Positions 27,379 through 36,080 are shown, numbered from the stretch's first letter. The stretch: DNA of 64,000 nt from Pseudomonadota bacterium (GCA_023387735.1 JAEWHP010000035.1:248001-312000), one strand, 5' to 3'. Numbers and translations are program-made. Notes: generated by a model from the sequence alone, not told the origin.

Positions 27379-29535
27379 CTAAATGGATTGAAAGGCACGC
27401 AGGACATCGAGCATGCCGTTGCCCTGGAAACTACGTTCGCGGCCGAGATCGGTCGCACTTTCACACAGGATTTTCTTTACCCGGCGCGGCTGCCCTATCA
27501 GCTCTTCGTAACGCGCCAGCAACATCGCAGCGGCGCCACTGACGTGCGGGGCCGCCATGCTGGTACCGGACTCAGGACCCCATTCGTTGTGATTGCCGCC
27601 GGTGACACAGGATTGCACGCGCTCTCCTGGCGCCACGAGGTCCGGCTTCAATCGACCGTCGCCGGTCGGGCCCCGGCTGGAGAAGAAGCTCACGCCATAG
27701 GTGTGTGGCCAGTTTCCATGCGTGGACCCAACCGTAATTACGCTATCGCCATTTCCCGGATCGGTAATGCTGAAGGCAGCGTAACCCTCGAAGACGCCAC
27801 CATCCCTCGTAGCGAACTTCTGGTAGCCTCGATTACCCGCAGCAGCGACCACCACAACGCCGCTCTCCACCAGCCGTTCGCATTCATTGCACACGGGCGT
27901 GCGCCCGCAGGCATAGTTGCGAACGTTGTGCAGAATGGACAGGCTGAGATTGGCGCCGTGAATCGTGATGTAGCTGTGTCGCTCGTTCACGTAACGAATG
28001 TATTGCAGCGCCGCGATGACTGCGAATTCGGTATCTTCCATGGTTTGACCGAGCACCCGAAAATCGTAAAGGCGGATGTCAGGACACATCCCGTCGTACT
28101 GTCCGATGTTTCGTCCCGACGCCCCGATGATTCCTGCGACGTGGGTGCCATGCGGGCTGGATGGCGTTGCCGGATCCTTGAGCGTAATCAGCTTTTCAAT
28201 GACTGCCCAATTGATCGGACGTTTCGCCTTGGCATCTTCACTAATTTTCTTGAGGTGGCTCGTTACTTCGTCCGGCGTCATTCCGGCAGCATCGGCAAGT
28301 CGCTGGCGCTCCGCCGGATCGACATCCGACTCCTCGTTGCTGACGATCTCCCGGATTGTGGTGAAGTCGAAGGTCTTTCTGACGCGCGATCGACCCTGAT
28401 CAATGAAGGCGGCGTGCTTGTCATCGATGCCGGAATCGAGCACTGCCCAGACGATGTTCTTGCACTTCACGTTGAAAAGGGAATTCGCCGCATCGGCCTT
28501 CACCGCTGGAATGGAGCGATCGAGAGCAGCGGTGGCATTACGATTCAGCGAAATCTGAAAAATGTAACCTTCGACATCTGCGTCGATGACATCGACCTTG
28601 TCGGCACGCGCCAATTCCATCAGCACCTTGGCGTTCTTCGACACTGCCGGATAGGCATCAAGAATGCCCTCGATGATCTCGGGAACGAATTTCTGGTACT
28701 TCGCGAAAGCATCCTCGAAGTTCGACTCCGGGAGCGGCGGAAGCGGTGGCAGCTTGTGACTACCCGGCGCTTTTTTTGGGCGCTGGGAGCCCTCCGGACG
28801 CTCCAGCTTATTGACCCAATAGATCAGTCCGGCCAGCGCAATATAACGTTCGAGCGACGAAAAGTTCTCCGAAGCGGGCTCCGGGACGCCTTGCTTGCGG
28901 ACATCGCGCCTGAGCAGTCTTTCCAGCCTTTCCTTGTGTTCGGCGACCTCGACGATGCGGTTGGAGACCTTGGGCTGACGCCACCATTGCGTCAACGGAA
29001 CGAGAATGCAGAGCACTTCATCGAAGTACAGTCTTGCCCCAACCAGCCCCTGCAAGTACGCGACTTTCGGGCTTTCCTTGTCTCGGGGTGCCGGCTGTGG
29101 GTTGGTCTCCCTTTCGCGGTCCCCTGCCCGCAGCCTCAGACCATACGGAATGATGCTGGCGACACTGGCTGCCGTCGCGGTTCGGTGCGGCGTGATCAAG
29201 ACGTCCTGAACATTGCCGGGGTCGAGCGCGTAGGCAGCCCAGACGTCTCCCAATAGCGGAGAATCCTGCAGCACGCGGCGATCACCAGCGGGTCCCAGCA
29301 AGATGTGTTCAACCAAATCGTCAGGTATCGAGAATTGCTGCGGCCGCCCGTCTGCGGCTTGTGCATTCGCAGGTGCTTTGGAGTCTGGCGCCGCGGTCGG
29401 ACTCGTATCGTCCGCGGCCCCTGTTGCAGGCGTTGCCCCTGCAGCCGATCCTTCCGATTGCCGGGAGCCCGCAGCAGCGTTCTTGGCTGATTTCGGCCGC
29501 CTCGCCGGCGCTCGCTGCTTGCTCTTCTTTGCCAC
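27379..29535 (-). CDS. Cytoplasmic S8 (subtilisin-family) serine protease with large N-terminal region
   Basis: A 718-residue subtilase. The catalytic triad is intact: Asp367 (VWAVLDSGIDD), His462 (PHGTHVAGIIG) and Ser659 (SGTSMAAPHVSG), with the oxyanion Asn568 in AAAGNRG. There is no signal peptide: residues 1-65 are a Lys/Ala/Pro-rich disordered stretch, and about 66-355 form a region I do not recognise. A helical insert of about 80 residues separates the Asp and His motifs. GTG 29535 is chosen because GGAG lies seven bases upstream and the patatin gene ends 14 bases before it; the frame open to 29970 only shadows patatin. The local G+C is low (32 of 60 bases in two counted stretches). Probably a regulated intracellular protease. 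Confidence 0.88.
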   Translation of the reverse strand: MAKKSKQRAPARRPKSAKNAAAGSRQSEGSAAGATPATGAADDTSPTAAPDSKAPANAQAADGRPQQFSIPDDLVEHILLGPAGDRRVLQDSPLLGDVWAAYALDPGNVQDVLITPHRTATAASVASIIPYGLRLRAGDRERETNPQPAPRDKESPKVAYLQGLVGARLYFDEVLCILVPLTQWWRQPKVSNRIVEVAEHKERLERLLRRDVRKQGVPEPASENFSSLERYIALAGLIYWVNKLERPEGSQRPKKAPGSHKLPPLPPLPESNFEDAFAKYQKFVPEIIEGILDAYPAVSKNAKVLMELARADKVDVIDADVEGYIFQISLNRNATAALDRSIPAVKADAANSLFNVKCKNIVWAVLDSGIDDKHAAFIDQGRSRVRKTFDFTTIREIVSNEESDVDPAERQRLADAAGMTPDEVTSHLKKISEDAKAKRPINWAVIEKLITLKDPATPSSPHGTHVAGIIGASGRNIGQYDGMCPDIRLYDFRVLGQTMEDTEFAVIAALQYIRYVNERHSYITIHGANLSLSILHNVRNYACGRTPVCNECERLVESGVVVVAAAGNRGYQKFATRDGGVFEGYAAFSITDPGNGDSVITVGSTHGNWPHTYGVSFFSSRGPTGDGRLKPDLVAPGERVQSCVTGGNHNEWGPESGTSMAAPHVSGAAAMLLARYEELIGQPRRVKKILCESATDLGRERSFQGNGMLDVLRAFQSI

Positions 29536-29549
29536 GTTCGGGCTCCGCC

Positions 29550-30686
29550 TCACACTCCAGATTTGGAATACGGAAACACCGGCTTCGGCTTCAGCTCCGG
29601 CGCCACATGCTTGCGCAGCGCCGCATCGCAGACCGCATAGCCCCAGTTGATCAGCCTCTCCTGCGTGTTCGCATCGAGCCGCTTCAGGCGCGTCGGAAGT
29701 TCGGCAAGCTGCGTGGTGCGATCCAGCGGACAGTTGAGCGCGTCGGGGAGTTCGTAATCCCTGATGTCGGTGCGGATGCCCCAGTAAGTGCCCTTGCGGG
29801 TTCCTGATTTGAAGGAGTCGATGACCTGGCGCTTGCGCAACGAGCGCACCTGGTTGTCGATCAGGTTCAGAACCCGGTAGGAATGTCGCGGCCAGTCCGT
29901 TTCCGGCTTTTCCTCGGCTTCCATCTTGCCGCCGGCATCGCTGACCAGAACCGTTTGGTGCCGCTTCCATGCGGTCTCCAGCCCGAGATTGTCGTAGACG
30001 CCGCCATCGGTGAGAACCACGCGCGTGGTGAATGGCGGCCGTTGCAGGTCCTCTCCCGTGCCTGGTTCGAAATCCGCATCCTTCAGGCGCAGTTCGAACG
30101 GCGACAGGACCGGCGGAAAAGCGGATGAAGCAGCGACGGCCTGCGCCAGTGGAACCCCTGGACTCTTGACCTTGCCGACGCGGTAATCGCGCATGTACGG
30201 CTTCATGAAGCGCCAGAGCACGCCCGACTGAACATTTGTCGCATTGATGACAAAGCGCGGCGCGTCGGGCATGTCCTGCAGCGTCTTGCCATGAAACAGG
30301 TGCTCGTCATACGCCTTGGCGATGCGGTCGCCGATGCTGCCGGGCAGCAACGCACCCAGAATGACCGACTCCGCATCGATCGTGACACCGGCAAGGTTGC
30401 GCAGCGGTTCGACCAGGCTGGGGATGAAATCGCTCTTTACGCTGTCAGGTTTGAAACTGAGGCCAGACCAGGCGAGCGCCAACTGGCCGGCCGTGATCGA
30501 CCCGCCCGACACGCTCGACACCCGCTTGATGTTCTTCAGCTGCCCCGTCTCATAGAGGCGCCAGAGCACGCCGATATGAAATACCATGGCGCGATATCCG
30601 CCGCCGGAAAGGCAGAGCGCAGGCGTCGGCTCAGGCGGCTTGCTGTCGTCGTCCGTCGGGATCGGCTGAACCGGACCAGTATTCAT
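29550..30686 (-). CDS. Patatin-like phospholipase
   Basis: A 378-residue lipid acyl hydrolase. The oxyanion motif is GGGYRA (28-33), the nucleophile is Ser60 in SVSGGS (the first Gly of the usual GxSxG is Ser), and the catalytic Asp227 is in TDGGVYDNLGLE. There is no signal peptide or membrane span, so it would act on the inner membrane from the cytoplasm. It is the first gene of the cassette: the subtilase begins 14 bases after its stop. ATG 30686 follows GAGG, which is part of a small hairpin. Patatins are effectors in CBASS, but general lipid-turnover patatins also exist; the neighbours favour a conflict role. Confidence 0.88.
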   Translation of the reverse strand: MNTGPVQPIPTDDDSKPPEPTPALCLSGGGYRAMVFHIGVLWRLYETGQLKNIKRVSSVSGGSITAGQLALAWSGLSFKPDSVKSDFIPSLVEPLRNLAGVTIDAESVILGALLPGSIGDRIAKAYDEHLFHGKTLQDMPDAPRFVINATNVQSGVLWRFMKPYMRDYRVGKVKSPGVPLAQAVAASSAFPPVLSPFELRLKDADFEPGTGEDLQRPPFTTRVVLTDGGVYDNLGLETAWKRHQTVLVSDAGGKMEAEEKPETDWPRHSYRVLNLIDNQVRSLRKRQVIDSFKSGTRKGTYWGIRTDIRDYELPDALNCPLDRTTQLAELPTRLKRLDANTQERLINWGYAVCDAALRKHVAPELKPKPVFPYSKSGV

Positions 30687-30692
30687 GGCGCA

Positions 30693-30707
30693 CCTCAAAA
30701 ATTGAGG
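30693..30707 (-). promoter_or_regulatory. Hairpin covering the patatin ribosome-binding site
   Basis: On the minus strand CCTCAA-TTT-TTGAGG forms a perfect 6-bp stem with a 3-base loop, and the 3' arm is the Shine-Dalgarno, six bases before the ATG. Folding would hide the site and could restrain translation of a membrane-damaging enzyme. Confidence 0.4.
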
Positions 30708-30851
30708 GACATCTCACTGACGAAGAATCGCAATCTGGCGCAAATCCTAAGGATGTTCGACTTGAAAACTGCAACCATGCTAAAGCATCGGTTGCGCGTT
30801 GAATAGCGAGCGCGCGGCGGCCGAAACAACAAATAAAACTGGAAAGTGTGA

Positions 30852-31361
30852 TCAGGGCCGCTTTCTCAGCCGCGCCCGCTTCGGCAACAGGCCGGGCCAT
30901 TGCACGATGTGATCCTCGAGTTCTTCATCCGGAATCTCGTCCTCGGTGCCGAACACCCTGTCGCGCACCGAGACCCCGGCCTCATGGACGGTGTTCGGAT
31001 CGCCCGAAATCAGCGGATGCCACCAATAGAGATCGCGCCCCTCCGCGACCAGCTTGTAGCCGCAGCTCGGCGGCAGCCAGTTCAGGGTGCGGACGTTCTC
31101 CGGCGTCAGCCGCACGCAATCCGGAACCTTGTCGGAGCGGTTCGGATAGTCCTTGCAGGCGCATAGTCCCGAATCGAGCAGCTTGCAGGAAACATGGGTG
31201 AAGTAGATTTTACCGGTATCCTCGTCCTCGAGCTTTTCCAGGCAGCAGCGCGCGCAGCCATCGCACAGGCTTTCCCATTCGGCGTTGGACATCTCTTCCA
31301 ACGTCTTGGTTTTCCAGAAGAATCCCTCCTGTCCAGAAGCTCGTTTGGGCGGTGCGGTCAT
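30852..31361 (-). CDS. YcgN-family cysteine-cluster protein (UPF0260)
   Basis: A 169-residue protein of the YcgN/YkgJ cysteine-cluster family. The CxxCxxCC motif is at Cys33-Cys40 (LCDGCARCCLEKL), with further cysteines in HVSCKLLDSGLCACKDYP. These proteins are thought to bind iron-sulfur or zinc; the function is not known. ATG 31361 starts the conserved part; a longer frame adds 19 residues. It lies upstream of and in the same direction as the patatin cassette, with a 165-base gap, and diverges from the penicillin-binding protein gene. Confidence 0.9.
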   Translation of the reverse strand: MTAPPKRASGQEGFFWKTKTLEEMSNAEWESLCDGCARCCLEKLEDEDTGKIYFTHVSCKLLDSGLCACKDYPNRSDKVPDCVRLTPENVRTLNWLPPSCGYKLVAEGRDLYWWHPLISGDPNTVHEAGVSVRDRVFGTEDEIPDEELEDHIVQWPGLLPKRARLRKRP

Positions 31362-31540
31362 AAATCCCGATATTTTCCGGATCGCATTCGGCTGCAGCCC
31401 TTCTAGGGGTTGAAGCAACCCGGGCGCAAGCGGGCCGAATACGTGCGCAAAAAGGGCTGGAACACGTTAGGGCTGACCACCAAATGGTGAGCGAGAGCAT
31501 TGGTTTATAGCCCCCGCTCGGATACAACAATCATGAGTCC

Positions 31541-31566
31541 CCCAAGGGTCCTGAAAACGCCTTGGG
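31541..31566 (+). other. Hairpin in the PBP leader region
   Basis: CCCAAGG (31541-31547) and CCTTGGG (31560-31566) pair perfectly around 12 bases and are followed by TTT, about 80 bases before the PBP start. It could be a weak terminator or an attenuator. Confidence 0.3.
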
Positions 31567-31646
31567 TTTGCCGCAAGATCGAAGCATGACGTCTCGACAG
31601 CGCCCAGGGTGGGCGCGCGAGCCGTTTCGAACCGACCAAGGTCCCG

Positions 31647-33926
31647 GTGCGCCAGATCCTACCGCCTGACTGGAATCAGAAGATCCGGAACTTTTTCCTG
31701 GATCTGGACGCCCGCATCGATTCGACGCTGTTTTCGTCGGGCAAGGGCCTGCGGGAACTTTACGAGCGCTATTCCACCTTCATGGACCGCTTCTATGTCG
31801 GCCGCTGGAAGCGCTGGGTCTTTGTCGAGCCGCTTTCGGAAGCCGCCACCATCGGGCTCGCCGGCCTGATCGTGATGCTGGCGCTCGCAGTCCCCGCCTT
31901 CCGCGAAACCGCCGATGACGACTGGCTGAAGAAGTCCGATCTCGCGGTGTCGTTCCTCGACCGCTACGGCAATCCGATCGGCAGCCGCGGCATCAAGCAC
32001 AACGACTCGATCCCGCTGGAGGATTTTCCGGACAATCTGATCAAGGCGACGCTCGCCACCGAAGACCGCCGCTTCTACGACCATTTCGGCATCGATATCG
32101 CCGGCACCGCGCGCGCGCTCGTCACCAACGCGCAGGCCGGCGGCGTGCGCCAGGGCGGTTCTTCCATTTCGCAGCAGCTGGCGAAGAACCTGTTCCTCAA
32201 CAACGAGCGCACCATCGAGCGCAAGGTCAAGGAAGCGTTCCTCGCGATCTGGCTGGAGACCCGCCTCACCAAGAATGAGATCCTGAAACTCTATCTCGAC
32301 CGCGCCTATATGGGCGGCGGCACCTTCGGCGTGGACGGCGCGGCGCATTTCTACTTCAACAAGTCGGCGCGCGACGTCACGCTGGCGGAATCGGCGATGC
32401 TGGCCGGCCTGTTCAAGGCGCCGACCAAATACGCCCCGCACATCAACCTGCCCGCCGCCCGCGCCCGCGCCAACGTCGTGCTCGACAACCTCGTCGATGC
32501 CGGCTTCATGACCGAGGGCCAGGTGTTCGGCGCCCGGCGCAACCCTGCGATCGCCGTCGACCGCCGCGACGAGAATTCGCCGAACTACTACCTCGACTAC
32601 GCCTTCGACGAGATGCGCAAGCTGGTCGACACCTTCCCGAAATCCTACGTCGAACGCGTCTTCGTGGTCCGCACCGCGATCGACATGACCGTGCAGCGCG
32701 CCGCCGAGGAAGCGGTCGAAAACCAGTTGCGCCAGTTCGGCCGCGACTATCATGCGACGCAGGCCGCCGCCGTGGTCGCCGATCTCGACGGCGGCGTTCG
32801 CGCCATGGTCGGCGGACGCGACTATGGCGCCAGCCAGTTCAACCGCGCGACCGACGCGTACCGACAGCCGGGATCGTCGTTCAAGCCCTATGTCTATGCC
32901 ACTGCGCTGATGAACGGGTACACTCCGAACTCCAAGGTGGTCGACGGCCCGGTCTGCATCGGCAACTGGTGCCCGCAGAACTACGGCCACAACTATTCGG
33001 GCGCGGTCACGCTGACGCAGGCGATCACCCGCTCGATCAACGTCGTGCCCGTGAAACTGTCGATCGCACTGGGCGGCAAGTCGCCGAATCCCGCCAAGGC
33101 CGGGCGCGCCAAGATCACCGAGGTGGCGCGAAAGTTCGGCCTCACCGCGCCGCTGCCGGATACGCCGTCGATGCCGATCGGCTCCGACGAAGTCACCGTG
33201 CTCGAGCACACCGTCGCCTATGCGACATTCCCGAACAAGGGCAAGTCGGCCAAGCCGCACGCGGTCCTTGAAGTGCGCACCGGCGCCGGCGACCTAGTGT
33301 GGCGTTTCGACCGCGACGGCAAGAAGCCGGTGCAGGCGATCCCCGCTTCGGTCGCGGCCGACATGTCGGGCATGATGAGCCATGTCGTCAGCGAGGGCAC
33401 CGCGCGCCGCGCTGCGATCGAAGGTATTCCGACCGCGGGCAAGACCGGCACCACCAACGCCTATCGCGATGCCTGGTTTGCCGGCTTCACCGGCAATTTC
33501 AGCTGCGCGGTCTGGTACGGCAATGACGACTACTCGCCGACCAACCGCATGACCGGCGGCTCGCTGCCGGCGCAGACCTGGCACGACATCATGGTCGTCG
33601 CCCACCAGGGCGTGGAAGTGAAGGAGATCCCGGGGGTCGGGATGGGCAAGCAGCCGTCGCCTGCCGTCGCGGCCGCTGCGGCCGCCAATGCGCCGCGGAT
33701 ACTGGAGACCAAGCCCGGTCCGCCGCCGGTATTGACCAAGCGCGGCGCGGACATCCTGGTCCGGGTCGAGAAGCTGCTCGACGACGCCGGCAAGGCCGCC
33801 GCCAAGACGTCGGCCACCGACACGTCGAAGCAGCCCGCCAGGCCGGTCACCTCGGGCGCGCTGGCTTTCCCGGAGAACTATATTGCCGCCGCGGGCGACC
33901 AACCCGTGCAGCAGCAGAAGAACTAA
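31647..33926 (+). CDS. Bifunctional penicillin-binding protein 1A family
   Basis: A 759-residue class A PBP that polymerises and crosslinks peptidoglycan. There is a cytoplasmic tail of about 65 residues, one transmembrane anchor (about 68-88), and a glycosyltransferase-51 domain with catalytic Glu in ATEDRRFYDHFGID (about 137) and GGSSISQQLAKNLFL. The transpeptidase domain has Ser410 in GSSFKPY, SIN in TRSINVVP, and KTGTT (about 598). It ends with an Ala/Pro-rich tail. The start is GTG 31647. Two hairpins of a dispersed repeat follow the stop. Confidence 0.94.
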   Translation: MRQILPPDWNQKIRNFFLDLDARIDSTLFSSGKGLRELYERYSTFMDRFYVGRWKRWVFVEPLSEAATIGLAGLIVMLALAVPAFRETADDDWLKKSDLAVSFLDRYGNPIGSRGIKHNDSIPLEDFPDNLIKATLATEDRRFYDHFGIDIAGTARALVTNAQAGGVRQGGSSISQQLAKNLFLNNERTIERKVKEAFLAIWLETRLTKNEILKLYLDRAYMGGGTFGVDGAAHFYFNKSARDVTLAESAMLAGLFKAPTKYAPHINLPAARARANVVLDNLVDAGFMTEGQVFGARRNPAIAVDRRDENSPNYYLDYAFDEMRKLVDTFPKSYVERVFVVRTAIDMTVQRAAEEAVENQLRQFGRDYHATQAAAVVADLDGGVRAMVGGRDYGASQFNRATDAYRQPGSSFKPYVYATALMNGYTPNSKVVDGPVCIGNWCPQNYGHNYSGAVTLTQAITRSINVVPVKLSIALGGKSPNPAKAGRAKITEVARKFGLTAPLPDTPSMPIGSDEVTVLEHTVAYATFPNKGKSAKPHAVLEVRTGAGDLVWRFDRDGKKPVQAIPASVAADMSGMMSHVVSEGTARRAAIEGIPTAGKTGTTNAYRDAWFAGFTGNFSCAVWYGNDDYSPTNRMTGGSLPAQTWHDIMVVAHQGVEVKEIPGVGMGKQPSPAVAAAAAANAPRILETKPGPPPVLTKRGADILVRVEKLLDDAGKAAAKTSATDTSKQPARPVTSGALAFPENYIAAAGDQPVQQQKN

Positions 33927-33944
33927 ACCGCATGATCGGCAGTA

Positions 33945-34035
33945 GTGGAAACCCGTTTTCCACCTGGAACATGCCTGAACAAGATGAAGCGCACCGGAAT
34001 CTGGTTCAACCTGCCTGAACCAGATTCGGATGCGC
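33945..34035. repeat. Two-hairpin dispersed repeat after the PBP gene
   Basis: Hairpin 1 pairs 33945-33951 with 33957-33963 (7 bp, perfect). Hairpin 2 pairs 33989-34008 with 34016-34035 (20-base arms, two mismatches, 7-base loop). The preceding bases CATGATC and the later ACATGCC suggest a degenerate relative of the element at 19,748. It may also end transcription of the PBP gene. Confidence 0.6.
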
Positions 34036-34057
34036 TGAGATTTCGGAGCACTGGCCC

Positions 34058-34636
34058 TTGCGGCTGATCTTCTTCACCTTGCTGGCGTTGGCGCTTGCCA
34101 CCGTCGTCGGCCTCGGCTCGACCTACATGACGGCGACCCGCGGCACCGACCTCGGCACGCTCACGATCGGCGCATGGACCGCGCGGCCGAAGAGCGGCAC
34201 CGCCGAGGTCGACCCCTATTCGCGCGCCTCGATCGCCCGCAGCGGTGAACTGCCGATCGGCACCGGCGACGGCATCGCCTTCTCCGCCACGACCGACGAC
34301 AACAACAAGCCGCTCGACGGGCGCTGCGACGTGGTCGTCAGCGGCGTGACCCCGGCGGCGCGGTTCTGGACGCTGACGCTGTTCGACCGCAAGGGACACC
34401 TGGTTGCGAATTCGCTGCAGCGCTACGGCTTCACCAGCCAGGAAATCGTCCGCGGCTCCGACGGCCAGTTCGAGATCCGGGTGGCGGCGCGGGCGCGCGC
34501 CGGCAACTGGCTGCCGACCGGCGGCATCGAACGCTACGCGCTGATGCTGCGGCTCTACGATACGCCGGTTGGCGTGGCGACGCGGACGCAGCGCGACGCG
34601 CCGATGCCCTCGATCGCGACGGTGGGCTGCCCATGA
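34058..34636 (+). CDS. DUF1214 domain protein, membrane-anchored
   Basis: A 192-residue protein with an N-terminal membrane anchor or signal (LIFFTLLALALATVVGLGS) and a DUF1214 domain (RFWTLTLFDRKGHLVANSLQ, then SQEI, and a conserved end RLYDTPVG). In many bacteria DUF1254 and DUF1214 are fused; here they are adjacent genes in the reverse order. The start is TTG 34058 with GGAG nine bases upstream. The stop overlaps the next gene in ATGA. Function unknown; envelope location inferred. Confidence 0.88.
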   Translation: MRLIFFTLLALALATVVGLGSTYMTATRGTDLGTLTIGAWTARPKSGTAEVDPYSRASIARSGELPIGTGDGIAFSATTDDNNKPLDGRCDVVVSGVTPAARFWTLTLFDRKGHLVANSLQRYGFTSQEIVRGSDGQFEIRVAARARAGNWLPTGGIERYALMLRLYDTPVGVATRTQRDAPMPSIATVGCP

Positions 34637-35253
34637 TCCGCATCCTGTTCGCCATCATCGCGGGCGTGCTGCTGGGCGGCGTGGTGCATCTGGTCAGCGT
34701 GCTGGCGCTGCCGCGGATCGCGACCCAGGACGCCTATTCGCGGCTGACGTCGATGACGAAGCTCAACGCCGTGACGGCGCTGCCGCCCGCCGAACCCGGC
34801 AACGCGCCGATGCCGTTCATGGACCCGGCCTTTGCAGTCGCGATCTGCCGCTACGACCTCACCGACGGCGCGCTCAAACTCACGGTGCCGGTCAGCCAGG
34901 CCTATACGTCGGTGTCGTTCTACACGCGCAATGAAGTCGCTTACTACGCCATCAATGACCGCTCGGCCGGCCGCAAGGTGATCGAACTCGACCTGATGAC
35001 GGAAGAGCAGCACGCCGAACTGCCCGAGGATGAGGAAGTCACCGCCGCCGACCGGCTGATCATCGATTCGCCGACCACGACGGGATTGATCGTGCTGAAG
35101 GCGCTGGCACCCGAGCCGGGATTGATGCCGCAGGCACAGGCGGCGCTCGCGGCATCGAGTTGCAAGCTGCAGACCGAGCCCGTGCCCGTGAAGCAGCCGG
35201 AGCCGGCGCCCGCGCCGGCCCCAGCGCCAGCGCCGAAGGGCCGTGGCAAGTAG
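34633..35253 (+). CDS. DUF1254 domain protein, membrane-anchored
   Basis: A 206-residue partner of the preceding DUF1214 protein: membrane anchor at about 5-25 (LFAIIAGVLLGGVVHLVSVL), then a short DUF1254 domain (MDPAFAVAICRYDLTDG, SVSFYTRNEVAYYAIND). It ends with a low-complexity tail of alternating Pro-Ala pairs and GRGK. It overlaps the upstream gene by four bases, so the two are co-translated and probably act together at the envelope. Confidence 0.88.
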   Translation: MIRILFAIIAGVLLGGVVHLVSVLALPRIATQDAYSRLTSMTKLNAVTALPPAEPGNAPMPFMDPAFAVAICRYDLTDGALKLTVPVSQAYTSVSFYTRNEVAYYAINDRSAGRKVIELDLMTEEQHAELPEDEEVTAADRLIIDSPTTTGLIVLKALAPEPGLMPQAQAALAASSCKLQTEPVPVKQPEPAPAPAPAPAPKGRGK

Positions 35254-35290
35254 CGCAACACACGACTCGCGCGATGTCAGCGGTGATCGA

Positions 35291-36064
35291 CTAGCCCTTC
35301 ACCGTGACCGCCCGCCCGATCACCGGCTGGGCGGCGACCGGTGCATTGGCCGTCAGTGCGGCGAGTTCGCCGATCAGGCGGTCGGCGTCGGCGGCGATGC
35401 CGTCGGGTGCCTGGATCACCAGGCGCTCCAGCGCCCAGCGATACGAGGAGATGCGCTGCTCCAGGCATTGCTGGACCCATTGCACGATCAGCGTGTTCTC
35501 TTCCATTCGCGCGACCGCGTCGGCCTGCTCGCGCGGCGACAATTCCGACACCATCCGGAGGCCGGCGTTGCGCTTGCGGTCGAGTTCGGCCACGCGCCCG
35601 GCCGACGCAAAGAACGGCTCGAACCGCGTGATGTCGTTGCGGACGTCCTCGATGAGCTGCTGATAGCGCGAGGTGTGCGATCGGTGCGGCTCGTCGATCA
35701 AAGTGCGGCCGTACATGGTGCGGTCGAACACGACCTTCTGCCGCCATGGCGAGGGCAGCGGCTGGTAATCGCCGAACACGCTCTTCCAGGCCGGGCGCGA
35801 ACGCGGCGGCTCGATCAGGGGATAGGCGAGATCGCGCAATTGTCGCTCGTTTTCGGTGAGCTGGAATTGCGACGACTTGAGGCCGACGCTTGCGGTGGCC
35901 TCCACACCGAGCCAGCGGTGCATGTCGTCGTTGCGCATGTCGGCGCGGGTGCGGCCGAAATCGCCGCCGCTGCAGCCGGCAAGGGTTGCGCTAACGAACA
36001 GCACGATCAGAGCCGGGAGCGACCGAAGCCCGGTAGTCCGGATCGGAAGGCACATCGCCGGCAT
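35291..36064 (-). CDS. Putative lipoprotein, conserved hypothetical
   Basis: A 257-residue protein with a lipoprotein signal: hydrophobic segment followed by the lipobox SATLAGCSGG. The mature part is polar and helical (FQLTENERQLRDLAYPLIEP, ISSYRWALERLVIQAPDG) with no domain I recognise. I use ATG 36064; a second ATG three codons later is equally possible. It lies 16 bases downstream of a small gene on the same strand, with which it probably forms an operon, and converges with the DUF1254 gene. Confidence 0.78.
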   Translation of the reverse strand: MPAMCLPIRTTGLRSLPALIVLFVSATLAGCSGGDFGRTRADMRNDDMHRWLGVEATASVGLKSSQFQLTENERQLRDLAYPLIEPPRSRPAWKSVFGDYQPLPSPWRQKVVFDRTMYGRTLIDEPHRSHTSRYQQLIEDVRNDITRFEPFFASAGRVAELDRKRNAGLRMVSELSPREQADAVARMEENTLIVQWVQQCLEQRISSYRWALERLVIQAPDGIAADADRLIGELAALTANAPVAAQPVIGRAVTVKG

Positions 36065-36080
36065 TTCAAACGTCCGTCGT

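Noticed and set aside
29536..29970. N-terminal extension of the subtilase up to 29970
   Set aside because: It lies within the patatin gene in another frame, has low-complexity composition, and the GTG at 29535 has its own ribosome-binding site.
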